A stretch of 13,636 nt of DNA from Actinomycetes bacterium (GTDB taxonomy: Bacteria > Actinomycetota > Coriobacteriia > Anaerosomatales > JAJZPX01): contig JAJZPX010000023.1 of the NCBI GenBank assembly GCA_021811025.1, positions 1 to 13,636 on the forward strand, given 5' to 3'. The notes under the pieces are model-generated. The model was not told where the DNA came from. It searched no databases and saw only the letters and a list, made by a program, of their open reading frames with translations. Made by a program: the position numbers and the translations under genes. Below are positions 1-6,775 of this stretch, in pieces; position 1 is the first letter of the stretch; the number at the start of each line of letters is the position of its first letter.

Positions 1-1034
1 GTGTCCTCCGCGTTGATGCGGAACTCGATCGCGTGCCCGCGAATCGACAGCTGCTCCTGGCTCGTGTGCTTCATCGGCTCCCCGGCCGCTATCCGTATCT
101 GCTCCTTGACGATGTCCACGCCGGTCACCAGCTCCGTGACAGGATGCTCGACCTGCACCCGCGTGTTCATCTCCATGAAGTAGAACGACCCGTCGGCGTC
201 AAGGAGGAACTCGACGGTCCCCGCGTTGACGTACCCGACCGCGCGCACCGCCAGAAGCGCGGCATCACCCATGCGCTCGCGCAGCTCGTCCGTCAGGGCG
301 GGCGACGGCGCCTCCTCGACGAGCTTCTGGTGCCGGCGCTGTATCGAGCAGTCGCGCTCGAACAGGTGTACCGCGTTGCCGTGCGTGTCGGCCAGCACCT
401 GGAACTCGATGTGCCGGGGACGGGCGAGATAGCGCTCGAGGTACACCTCGTCGTTTCCGAACGCTGCCGCGGCCTCGGTCTTCGCGGCGACGAGCTGGGA
501 CGACAGCTCCTCGGCCGAGGCCACGACGCGCATGCCCTTCCCGCCGCCGCCGGCGGATGCCTTGATGAGCACGGGGAACCCGACTCGCTCGGCGAAGGCG
601 CGCGCGTCGGCTTCGGTCTGGACGGCCCCGTCGGACCCGGGGACGACCGGCACGCCGGCCTCGGCCATCGTCTTGCGCGCGGCGGCCTTGTCCCCCATCC
701 GCTCGATCGCCTCGGGCGAGGGGCCGATGAACGTGAGGCCGGACGAGGCCACGGCGCGTGCGAACTGCGCGTTCTCGGCGAGGAACCCGTAACCGGGGTG
801 GATCGCCTCCGCGCCGGACATCAGCGCGGCCGAGATGATGTTCGGCATGTTCAGATAGCTCATCCGGGACGCCGCGGGACCTATGCACACCGCCTCGTCC
901 GCCATGCGCGCGTGCAGGCAGTCCTTGTCGGCCTCGGAGTACACGGCCACGGACTCGACGCCCATCTCCTTGCAGCTGCGGATCACGCGCAGGGCGACCT
1001 CGCCCCGGTTGGCGATGAGTACCTTCGAGAACAC
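1..1034 (-). CDS. accC: Biotin carboxylase (AccC), C-terminus cut by window edge
   Basis: ATP-dependent carboxylation of the biotin on a carrier protein, the first half-reaction of acetyl-CoA, propionyl-CoA and pyruvate carboxylases. The visible 344 residues, of about 450 usual, begin with a GTG at 1034 giving MFSKVLIANRGEVALRVIRS, the classic start of the family. Next come the ATP-grasp lysine in VLIKAS (K158) and the glycine-rich loop GGGGKGMR (about 162-169). The active-site run FMEMNTRVQVEHP has E288, N290 and R292 at the same numbers as in E. coli AccC. RGHAIEFRINAED precedes the cut. The GTG lies 4 bases after the TAG of the upstream carboxyltransferase-carrier gene, so the two are surely co-transcribed and probably translationally coupled. 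The partner carrier is most likely the AccB-like domain of that neighbour. Function as biotin carboxylase is near certain; whether it also serves acetyl-CoA carboxylase cannot be seen here. Confidence 0.96.
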   Translation of the reverse strand, partial: MFSKVLIANRGEVALRVIRSCKEMGVESVAVYSEADKDCLHARMADEAVCIGPAASRMSYLNMPNIISAALMSGAEAIHPGYGFLAENAQFARAVASSGLTFIGPSPEAIERMGDKAAARKTMAEAGVPVVPGSDGAVQTEADARAFAERVGFPVLIKASAGGGGKGMRVVASAEELSSQLVAAKTEAAAAFGNDEVYLERYLARPRHIEFQVLADTHGNAVHLFERDCSIQRRHQKLVEEAPSPALTDELRERMGDAALLAVRAVGYVNAGTVEFLLDADGSFYFMEMNTRVQVEHPVTELVTGVDIVKEQIRIAAGEPMKHTSQEQLSIRGHAIEFRINAED

Positions 1035-1038
1035 CGCG

Positions 1039-2886
1039 CTACCCGAGAGGCTCGTAGTAGAACAGGACGGTCCCGTACTCCACCGGCTCCGCGTCGTTGA
1101 CGGGGACCTCGCGGATCACCCCGGGCTCCTCGGCCGTAAGCTCGTTCATCAGCTTCATCGCCTCGAGGATGCACAGCGTCTGGCCCTCGGTCACCTCGTC
1201 GCCGGCCTTCACGAACGGCTCGGCCCCCGGGGCGGGAGCGCGGTAGAACGTGCCGACCATGGGCGAGACGACCTTCTTCCAGCTCGCGGGCCTCTCGCCG
1301 GCCGCCGCGACGGGGCCGGGCGGCTCGCCGGCCGTCGGAGCGGCGACGGGTGCAGCCTCGGCGGCCACGCTCGCCACCACGCCCCCGCGGCGCACGACCA
1401 CCTTCGTCCCTGCCTCCTCGACGACGACCTCGTTGACGTCGGACAGCTCGACGATCTTGATCAGCTCGCGGATCTGGTTGACGTCCACCGACGCCTCCTC
1501 TTTGACCGTGTTGTACTGCTCGCTCGACAGGAAGACCGCCTTCTCCGCGCCCTCCTGGTGCAACGTCAGGTAGCTGCGCGCCTCGTTCGGGAACAGGGCG
1601 TACATGAGCACGTCCTCCTCGCTGTGCGCGAGGTCGCCGATCTCGGCGGCCGCCTCGGCGAAGGTGCCCTTCGCCAGCGAGCCCGGGCGCACCTCGGGCG
1701 GCAAGGGCTCGTCCCCGCCGAGCACTTTCGCAACGATCTCAGCGTCCATCGGACCCGGCGCCTTGCCGTAGAGGCCCTTCACGTAGTCCTTCATCTCGCG
1801 GGGGACGACTGCCCAACGCTTGCCGGACAGCACGTTGAGGACGGCCTGCGTCCCGACGATCTGGGACAGGGGCGTCACGAGCGGCGGGTACCCCACCTCC
1901 GCCCGCACCTTCGGCACCTCGTCCAGCACGTCGGAAAGGCGGTCGCCTGCCTTCTGCACCTCGAGCTGGCTCACGAGGTTGCTCATCATGCCGCCCGGCA
2001 CCTGGTGGCTGAAGACCTCCATCGAAAGCAGCGTCGTGATGCCGCGCTTGAGCTTCTTCTTGCGCCGGACGTCCTCCCAGTACTCCGCGATCTCGAAGAG
2101 CAGGTCGAGGTCGAGCCCGGTGTCGAACGGCGACTCCTTCAGCGCGGCGACGATGGTCTCCACCGCCGGCTGGCTGTTGCCGAACGCGAGCGCGACGACG
2201 GCGGTGTCGACGATGTCCGCCCCCGCCTCGGCTGCCTTGACGTAGTTCATCGGCGCCATGCCGCCTATGTAGTGGCAGTGGACGTGCACCGGCAGCCCGA
2301 TCTGCTCCTTCAGGGCGCGCACCATCCGCTCCGTGCGGAACGGCGTGAGCATGCCGGCCATGTCCTTGATGCAGATCGTGTCGGCACCGAGCTCTTTGAG
2401 CTGCTGCGCGTACTCGACGTAGCCGTCGAGCGTGTGCACGGGCGAGACGCTGTAGCTGATCGCTCCCTCGAACAGCGCGCCCGACTCCTTGATGGCCGCC
2501 GCGGCCACCTCGACGTTGCGGATGTCGTTGAGCGCGTCGAAGACGCGGAAGACGTCGATGCCGTTGCGCTTGGCCGCGAGAACGAACCGCCGGACGATGT
2601 CGTCGCCATAGTGGTGGTACCCGACCAGGTTCTGGCCGCGCAGCAGCATCTGCAGCGGAGTCTTGGGGCAGTGCTTCTTGATCGTGCGCAGGTTCTCCCA
2701 CGGGTTCTCGTCGAGGAAACGCAGTGAGGCGTCGAAGGTCGCTCCGCCCCAGACCTCGAGCGACCAGTATCCGACCGAGTCCATCTTGGTCAGGATCGGC
2801 AGCATGTCTGCGAGCTGCATTCGCGTCGCCCACAGCGACTGGTGGGCGTCGCGCAAGGTCGTGTCCGTTATCGAGACGGGTCGCAT
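1039..2886 (-). CDS. oadA: OadA/PycB-type carboxyltransferase fused to an AccB-like biotin carrier
   Basis: Transfers carboxyl groups between biotin and a keto acid (pyruvate/oxaloacetate type) and carries its own biotin. Numbered from the ATG at 2886 (615 aa), residues about 3-260 form the HMG-lyase-like TIM barrel. It opens with ITDTTLRDAHQS (metal ligand D8) and has the lysine in CIKDMAG (K174) and the HCH metal pair (H203, H205). About 280-455 is the conserved PYC/OADA region. About 466-500 (VDVNQIRELIKIVE...) resembles the AccB N-terminus. An Ala/Pro-rich linker follows, then a biotinyl domain with SPMVGTFYRAPAPGAEPF and EAMKLMNE (biotin lysine K578). A GTG at 2892 would add two residues. 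I prefer the ATG because AGGCAGG sits 5-6 bases before it, whereas that motif abuts the GTG. With accC next, pyruvate carboxylase is the simplest role; transcarboxylase or decarboxylase are alternatives. No membrane segments are seen. Confidence 0.93.
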   Translation of the reverse strand: MRPVSITDTTLRDAHQSLWATRMQLADMLPILTKMDSVGYWSLEVWGGATFDASLRFLDENPWENLRTIKKHCPKTPLQMLLRGQNLVGYHHYGDDIVRRFVLAAKRNGIDVFRVFDALNDIRNVEVAAAAIKESGALFEGAISYSVSPVHTLDGYVEYAQQLKELGADTICIKDMAGMLTPFRTERMVRALKEQIGLPVHVHCHYIGGMAPMNYVKAAEAGADIVDTAVVALAFGNSQPAVETIVAALKESPFDTGLDLDLLFEIAEYWEDVRRKKKLKRGITTLLSMEVFSHQVPGGMMSNLVSQLEVQKAGDRLSDVLDEVPKVRAEVGYPPLVTPLSQIVGTQAVLNVLSGKRWAVVPREMKDYVKGLYGKAPGPMDAEIVAKVLGGDEPLPPEVRPGSLAKGTFAEAAAEIGDLAHSEEDVLMYALFPNEARSYLTLHQEGAEKAVFLSSEQYNTVKEEASVDVNQIRELIKIVELSDVNEVVVEEAGTKVVVRRGGVVASVAAEAAPVAAPTAGEPPGPVAAAGERPASWKKVVSPMVGTFYRAPAPGAEPFVKAGDEVTEGQTLCILEAMKLMNELTAEEPGVIREVPVNDAEPVEYGTVLFYYEPLG

Positions 2887-2924
2887 CGGCACCTGCCTGG
2901 GTCAGGGTGTGCAGACGGGCGTCT

Positions 2925-2942
2925 CGGCGAGGATCATCGCCG
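2925..2942 (-). other. Small hairpin in the leader of the carboxyltransferase gene
   Basis: CGGCGA (2925-2930) and TCGCCG (2937-2942) form a perfect 6-bp stem with a 6-base loop, between the promoter candidate and the start codon. It may only shape the leader; no known riboswitch was recognised. Confidence 0.3.
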
Positions 2943-2957
2943 GGACGCCGTGAACGC

Positions 2958-2966
2958 AGTATACCA
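2958..2966 (-). promoter_or_regulatory. Extended -10 promoter candidate for the carboxyltransferase-accC operon
   Basis: On the minus strand these bases read TGGTATACT, an extended -10 of the form TGnTATAnT. No convincing TTGACA-like -35 is seen at 16-18 bases upstream, as is common for extended -10 promoters. Transcription would start near 2951, giving a leader of about 65 bases. It lies just after the two hairpins that follow efp, the expected place for a new transcription unit. Confidence 0.45.
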
Positions 2967-2997
2967 GGCTGCTGACGGACTATCGCCGTCAGCAGCC
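2967..2997 (-). terminator. Second hairpin after efp, perfect 12-bp stem
   Basis: GGCTGCTGACGG (2967-2978) and CCGTCAGCAGCC (2986-2997) are perfect inverted arms around a 7-base loop. It lies downstream of efp on its strand and abuts the next promoter candidate. No run of U follows, so it would be a GC-rich, U-poor terminator or a backup insulator. Confidence 0.55.
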
Positions 2998-3033
2998 GCC
3001 GGCTTCCGGCTGACTGAGGCAGCTGAAGCCGGC
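2998..3033 (-). terminator. Hairpin downstream of efp
   Basis: GCCGGCTTC (2998-3006) pairs with GAAGCCGGC (3025-3033). After a small internal bulge, GCTG (3009-3012) pairs with CAGC (3020-3023) around a 7-base loop. It begins about 27 bases after the efp stop codon, a usual distance for a terminator. It lacks a U tract, like many high-GC actinobacterial terminators. Confidence 0.6.
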
Positions 3034-3059
3034 GCGAGGACGACGGCGCGGTGCCGCGG

Positions 3060-3620
3060 TCACACGCGCGTGATGTAGCTGCCGTCGCGCGTGTCGACCT
3101 TCACCGTGTCCCCAGGGTTCACGAACATCGGGACCTGGACGACCGCGCCGGTCTCCAGCATCGCCGGCTTCGTGCCGCCCTGGACGGTGTCGCCCTTGAA
3201 GCCGGGGTCGGTCTCCGTCACGGCTAGCTCGACGAACATCGGCGGCTCGACGCCGATCATCTCGCCGTCCGCCGTGAGGATCTGGACCTCGTCGCCTTCC
3301 TTCAGCCACTTCGCCGCATCGCCGAGGAAGTCCCTGCCGAGCGCCGTCTGCTCATACGTCTCGTTGTCCATGAAGTGGAACTCATCGCCGTCGGAGTAGA
3401 GGAACTGCATCCGCTTCGTCTCGGTCCGGACGTCGTCGACCTTCTCGCCCGCGCGGAACGTCACGTCCACGACGCGCCCGGTCTTGAGCTCCTTGAGCTT
3501 CGTGCGAACGAACGCGCCGCCCTTGCCCGGCTTGACGTGCTGGAACTCGACGATCGTCCACAGCTTGCCGTTGTAGTTGATCGCCATGCCGTTCTTGAAG
3601 TTGTTCGTGGATACCGCCAT
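3060..3620 (-). CDS. efp: Translation elongation factor P
   Basis: EF-P enters the ribosomal E site and relieves stalling at consecutive prolines. The 186-aa product has the family's standard length and three-domain layout: a KOW-like domain I (about 1-65), then two OB-fold domains. It ends with the conserved GDTVKVDTRDGSYITRV. The loop that reaches the peptidyl-transferase centre reads HVKPGKGGAFVR with the tip lysine at K33, where E. coli has its beta-lysylated K34. The lysine is therefore present, but its modification cannot be told from this window; no EpmA/B-like gene is nearby. The ATG at 3620 has a GAGCGGA-like ribosome site 5 bases upstream. The gene follows the Xaa-Pro peptidase gene by 22 bases, a neighbourhood also seen in other bacteria, and is the last gene before two hairpins. 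Confidence 0.97.
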   Translation of the reverse strand: MAVSTNNFKNGMAINYNGKLWTIVEFQHVKPGKGGAFVRTKLKELKTGRVVDVTFRAGEKVDDVRTETKRMQFLYSDGDEFHFMDNETYEQTALGRDFLGDAAKWLKEGDEVQILTADGEMIGVEPPMFVELAVTETDPGFKGDTVQGGTKPAMLETGAVVQVPMFVNPGDTVKVDTRDGSYITRV

Positions 3621-3642
3621 GCTGATCCGCTCTCGCCTTTCC

Positions 3643-4734
3643 CTACAGTTCGATCAGGTCCTTCGTGCTGTGGGTGAGCAGGCGCGCGCCGGACTCCTCC
3701 ACCACGACCAGGTCCTCTATCCTAACACCGCCCAATCCGGGCACGTACACCCCCGGCTCGATCGTGATGACCGAACCGATTCGGACGCTGTCCCGGTTGA
3801 GCGGCGAGATGCTCGGCTGCTCGTGGACGTCTATGCCGACGCCGTGTCCCAGGCTGTGTCCGAAGTACTCCCCGCCGAAGCCGCGCGCCGCCAGGGCGTC
3901 GCGAGCGCTCCGGTCGATGTCGCAAGCCGGGAGCCCCGGGCGCACCGCCGCAAGACCTATGCCGTTAGCCTCCAGCGCCGCCGAGTAGATCTCGCGCTGC
4001 CGCTCCGTCGCCTTGCCGACGACCACGGTGCGAGTCATGTCGCTGCAGTAGCCTTCGATCCGCGCCCCGAAGTCGAGCTTCACGAGGTCGCCGTTCTCGA
4101 TGACGCGATCCGACACCTGCGCGTGCGGCCGGGCGGAGTTGGGGCCGGAAGCGACGATCGGGTCGAACGCCACTCCCTCGGAGCCGTTCCGGCGCATGAA
4201 GAACTCGAGCTCGAGCGCCACCTCGCGCTCGGTGAGACCGGGCTCGATGCGCCCGAGGATGTGCTCGAACGCCTCGTCCCCGAGCGCGGCGGCAGCGGCG
4301 ATGCGCTCGATCTCGTGCGGTTCCTTTACCTGCCTGATCTCCTCCACCCACTGGTTGACGGGCTCCACGCGGCCCTGGAACTGCTCGGAGACGAACTTGA
4401 AGCGCCCGTACGGCACGGAGGACTCCATCGCCAGGCTCTGCACGCCCTCCTCGCGGAGCTCGGCGCAGAGCTCGACGTATAGCGACTCCTTCGGCACCCT
4501 GACCGTCCAGGGCGTGCCGACCGCCGCCGTCTCCGCCGCCTCCTGATAGCGGAAGTCGGTGTAGAAGCGCGACACGTCCGGCGTGACCAGGCACGCGGCG
4601 TTGATCGCCCTGTCGATGACGTGCTCGAAGCCCGTGAGGTACGTCATGTTGCTCGCGCCGCTGATCAGGACCGCGTCGATGCCCTCGTCGACGAGGCGTC
4701 GGCGCAGCGAGGCGATCCTGTGCTCCGCGTTCAC
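3643..4734 (-). CDS. M24B metallopeptidase, Xaa-Pro aminopeptidase/dipeptidase type
   Basis: A cytoplasmic peptidase predicted to cleave peptides at Xaa-Pro bonds using two metal ions in a pita-bread fold. The 363-aa product has a creatinase-like N-terminal domain (about 1-130) and a catalytic domain (about 135-360). All five metal ligands are in place: D221 (KLDFG), D232 (CSDMTRT), H297 (GHGVG), E326 (TIEPGVY) and E340 (GVRIEDLV). H204 (ARPHAQ) and H304 (DVHE) match the usual proton-shuttle histidines. The GTG start at 4734 overlaps the TGA of aroQ by 4 bases (GTGA), so translation is probably coupled. No signal peptide is seen. About 360 residues is usual for the short PepP/PepQ-like proteins found beside efp. 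Whether it acts as an aminopeptidase or a dipeptidase cannot be decided by reading. Confidence 0.93.
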   Translation of the reverse strand: MNAEHRIASLRRRLVDEGIDAVLISGASNMTYLTGFEHVIDRAINAACLVTPDVSRFYTDFRYQEAAETAAVGTPWTVRVPKESLYVELCAELREEGVQSLAMESSVPYGRFKFVSEQFQGRVEPVNQWVEEIRQVKEPHEIERIAAAAALGDEAFEHILGRIEPGLTEREVALELEFFMRRNGSEGVAFDPIVASGPNSARPHAQVSDRVIENGDLVKLDFGARIEGYCSDMTRTVVVGKATERQREIYSAALEANGIGLAAVRPGLPACDIDRSARDALAARGFGGEYFGHSLGHGVGIDVHEQPSISPLNRDSVRIGSVITIEPGVYVPGLGGVRIEDLVVVEESGARLLTHSTKDLIEL

Positions 4735-5174
4735 AGCGATCCCCGCGACAGCCGCACCGCCGCGCTCAGCCCGAGCAGGTAGCTGTCGACACCAAGACCG
4801 CTGATAGTGCCGGCGCAGACCGGTGAGATGACGCTGACCGAGCGGAACGACTCGCGCGCGAACACGTTGCTCATGTGCACCTCGACGACGGGGACGGGGA
4901 GCGATGCGATCGCGTCCCGTACGGCGAGACTGTAGTGCGTCAGCGCGCCGGCGTTCAGCACCACCGCCTCGGCGTCGCCTGCTGCCCCCTGGAGCGCGTC
5001 CACGATCGCGCCCTCGTGGTTGCTCTGGAAGAACGAGACCGCGACGCCGAGCTCTTCGGCGCGGCTCGTGAGCGCGGCCTCTATCTCCTCGAGCGTGGAA
5101 GCGCCGTACACCTCCGGCTCACGCCGGCCCAGCAGGTTGAGGTTCGGGCCGTTGACGACCAGCACCCGTTCCAC
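4731..5174 (-). CDS. aroQ: Type II 3-dehydroquinate dehydratase
   Basis: Converts 3-dehydroquinate to 3-dehydroshikimate, the third step of the shikimate pathway; the enzyme is usually a cytosolic dodecamer. The 147-aa product has the family length and motifs. These are VLVVNGPNLNLLGRREPEVYG with the lid arginines (R17/R18) and catalytic Y23, QSNHEGAIVD, LNAGALTHYS, and VVEVHMSNVFARESFR with catalytic H100. The GTG at 5174 is chosen because a strong GGGAGGGGGG ribosome site lies 6 bases before it and because family proteins begin just before this NGPN motif. An open frame upstream to 5243 overlaps aroB and has no family similarity. The start lies 2 bases after the aroKB stop, and the 3' end overlaps the peptidase start. 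Confidence 0.97.
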   Translation of the reverse strand: MERVLVVNGPNLNLLGRREPEVYGASTLEEIEAALTSRAEELGVAVSFFQSNHEGAIVDALQGAAGDAEAVVLNAGALTHYSLAVRDAIASLPVPVVEVHMSNVFARESFRSVSVISPVCAGTISGLGVDSYLLGLSAAVRLSRGSL

Positions 5175-5176
5175 CC

Positions 5177-6775
5177 CTAGCCCCCCTCCCAGTCCGCGAG
5201 ACGTGCAGCCAGCACGCCGTCGTCCACCACGTGCACCTCGCACTGTCCGGGTGCGATCGCGAGCGCGAAGCGAATGCGCCCGCCTCGAGCCTTCTTGTCC
5301 GACCTCATCGTCTCATGCAACGCGTCCGCGTTGAAGCTCGGCAGGCCCCCGACGAGCCCGAGCGCTTCGAGCAGGTCCTCCTGCCGAAGCGCCCAGCCTC
5401 CCTCGGCGAGGCCGAGGTTCTCGGCGAGCCTCGCGGCGAACCGCATGCCCTCGGCTACCGCCAGGCCGTGCGGCACGACGCCGAAACCCGCGACCTTCTC
5501 GATCGCGTGCCCGAGCGTGTGGCCGAGGTTGAGGCACTCGCGCTCACCGCTCTCCCGCTCGTCACCGGCGACGACCGAGGCCTTGAACCGCACGCAGAGG
5601 CGCACCGCGTGCTCGACCGCCTCCGGATCCCGCTGCCCCAGCTTCGCCGCGTTGGCCTCCAGCCACGCGAGGTCCGCCTCGCCCGACAGCACCGCCGTCT
5701 TCGCCACCTCGGCCAGCCCGCTCAGCCATTCGAGATCGGGGAGCGACGAGAGGAGCGACGTGTCGGTCAGCACGAACGCCGGCTGCCAGAACGCGCCGAC
5801 GAGGTTCTTGCCGGCCGGCAGGTCGATGCCCGTCTTCCCCCCGATCGAGCTGTCGACCTGCGCGAGCAGCGTCGTCGGCACCTGCACGAACGACAGCCCG
5901 CGCAGGTACGTGGCCGCGCAGAACCCTGCGAGGTCGCCTACCACCCCTCCGCCGAGAGCCACGATCGCGTCGCGGCGGTCGAGCCGCGCCGAGGCGAAGC
6001 CTCCCAGGAGCTCGCCGGCTTGGCTCCAGCTCTTCGACGCTTCGCCGGGAGGCACGTCGAAGCGGACCGGTTCCAGTCCCTCGGAGCGCAGCGCTTCCTC
6101 GGTGGCGGCGCCGAACAGCCGTCCGACCGTGGAGTCGGTCACCACGGCCACGCGCCGCGAGCCCGGCGAGGAACGGCGCACGTGCGATCCCAGCGACCCG
6201 AGCAGCGCGCGGCCCACGAGCACGTCGTACGAGCGCCCCGGCACCTCCACGCTCACGACCGCCGGGTGGCTCCTCTCCCGGACGTGACGCACGACTTCGT
6301 CCGCGACCTGCTCGGCCGTCCACCCCACGGTATCGACGCGCTCGTCGGCGAGGGCGGCGTAGAGCGCGTTCCGGCCTTCGAGGAGCGTCGCGGCCATCCG
6401 GCCCGCCTCGCCCTCGAGCAGCGGCCGTCCCGCGTGCTCTCCGAGACGCGCGAGCGCCTCCTCGGCCGTGACGGTGAGGTAGAAGACGCGCCCGAAACGC
6501 TTCAGCAGCTCACGGTTCTCGTCCCGCAGCACGATGCCGCCGCCGCAAGCGACGACCGCGTCCGGCTCGCCGGCAAGGGACGCGAGGGCGTCCGTCTCAG
6601 CGCACCGGAACGCCTCCTCGCCGGAATCGGAGAAGATCGCGGGGATCCCCCGCCCCTCCCGCTCCTCGACCACCGCGTCGAGATCCACGAACGGCAGGCC
6701 GAGCCGGTCCGCCACGATACGGCCGACGGTCGACTTGCCGGCACCCATGAAGCCGGTGAGGAACAGATGGCTCAA
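5177..6775 (-). CDS. aroKB: Fused shikimate kinase - 3-dehydroquinate synthase
   Basis: One 532-aa chain carrying two shikimate-pathway enzymes. Residues 1 to about 168 are shikimate kinase, with Walker A GFMGAGKST (8-16), shikimate-binding D33 (VDLDAVVEEREG) and R57 (EEAFRCAE), the CGGG loop (77-80) and lid arginine R117 (AGRPLL). From about 172 the chain is 3-dehydroquinate synthase, with GGGVVGDLAGFCAATYLRG (275-293), QVPTTLLAQVDSSIGGKTG and PAGKNLVGAFWQP. The zinc ligands expected from the family are E356 (GLAEVAK), H419 (LNLGHTLGH) and H436 (VPHG). No stop or restart separates the halves. The start is read as TTG at 6775, overlapping the aroC TGA (TTGA), with GGGAG 8 bases before it. The open frame further upstream to 7585 is only the shadow of aroC. 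Order in the chain is step 5 then step 2 of the pathway. Confidence 0.95.
   Translation of the reverse strand: MSHLFLTGFMGAGKSTVGRIVADRLGLPFVDLDAVVEEREGRGIPAIFSDSGEEAFRCAETDALASLAGEPDAVVACGGGIVLRDENRELLKRFGRVFYLTVTAEEALARLGEHAGRPLLEGEAGRMAATLLEGRNALYAALADERVDTVGWTAEQVADEVVRHVRERSHPAVVSVEVPGRSYDVLVGRALLGSLGSHVRRSSPGSRRVAVVTDSTVGRLFGAATEEALRSEGLEPVRFDVPPGEASKSWSQAGELLGGFASARLDRRDAIVALGGGVVGDLAGFCAATYLRGLSFVQVPTTLLAQVDSSIGGKTGIDLPAGKNLVGAFWQPAFVLTDTSLLSSLPDLEWLSGLAEVAKTAVLSGEADLAWLEANAAKLGQRDPEAVEHAVRLCVRFKASVVAGDERESGERECLNLGHTLGHAIEKVAGFGVVPHGLAVAEGMRFAARLAENLGLAEGGWALRQEDLLEALGLVGGLPSFNADALHETMRSDKKARGGRIRFALAIAPGQCEVHVVDDGVLAARLADWEGG
5181..5190 (-). promoter_or_regulatory. Strong ribosome binding site fixing the aroQ start
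   Basis: The minus strand reads GGGAGGGGGG, ending 6 bases before the GTG at 5174, inside the last codons of aroKB. It excludes the longer upstream reading as the real aroQ start. Confidence 0.65.

Noticed and set aside
883..2727. Long plus-strand open frame (614 codons) opposite the carboxyltransferase gene
   Set aside because: The product is low-complexity, rich in Arg, His, Leu and Asp, with no family motifs. The minus strand here encodes a clear carboxyltransferase and carrier. High-GC codon bias produces such antisense frames.
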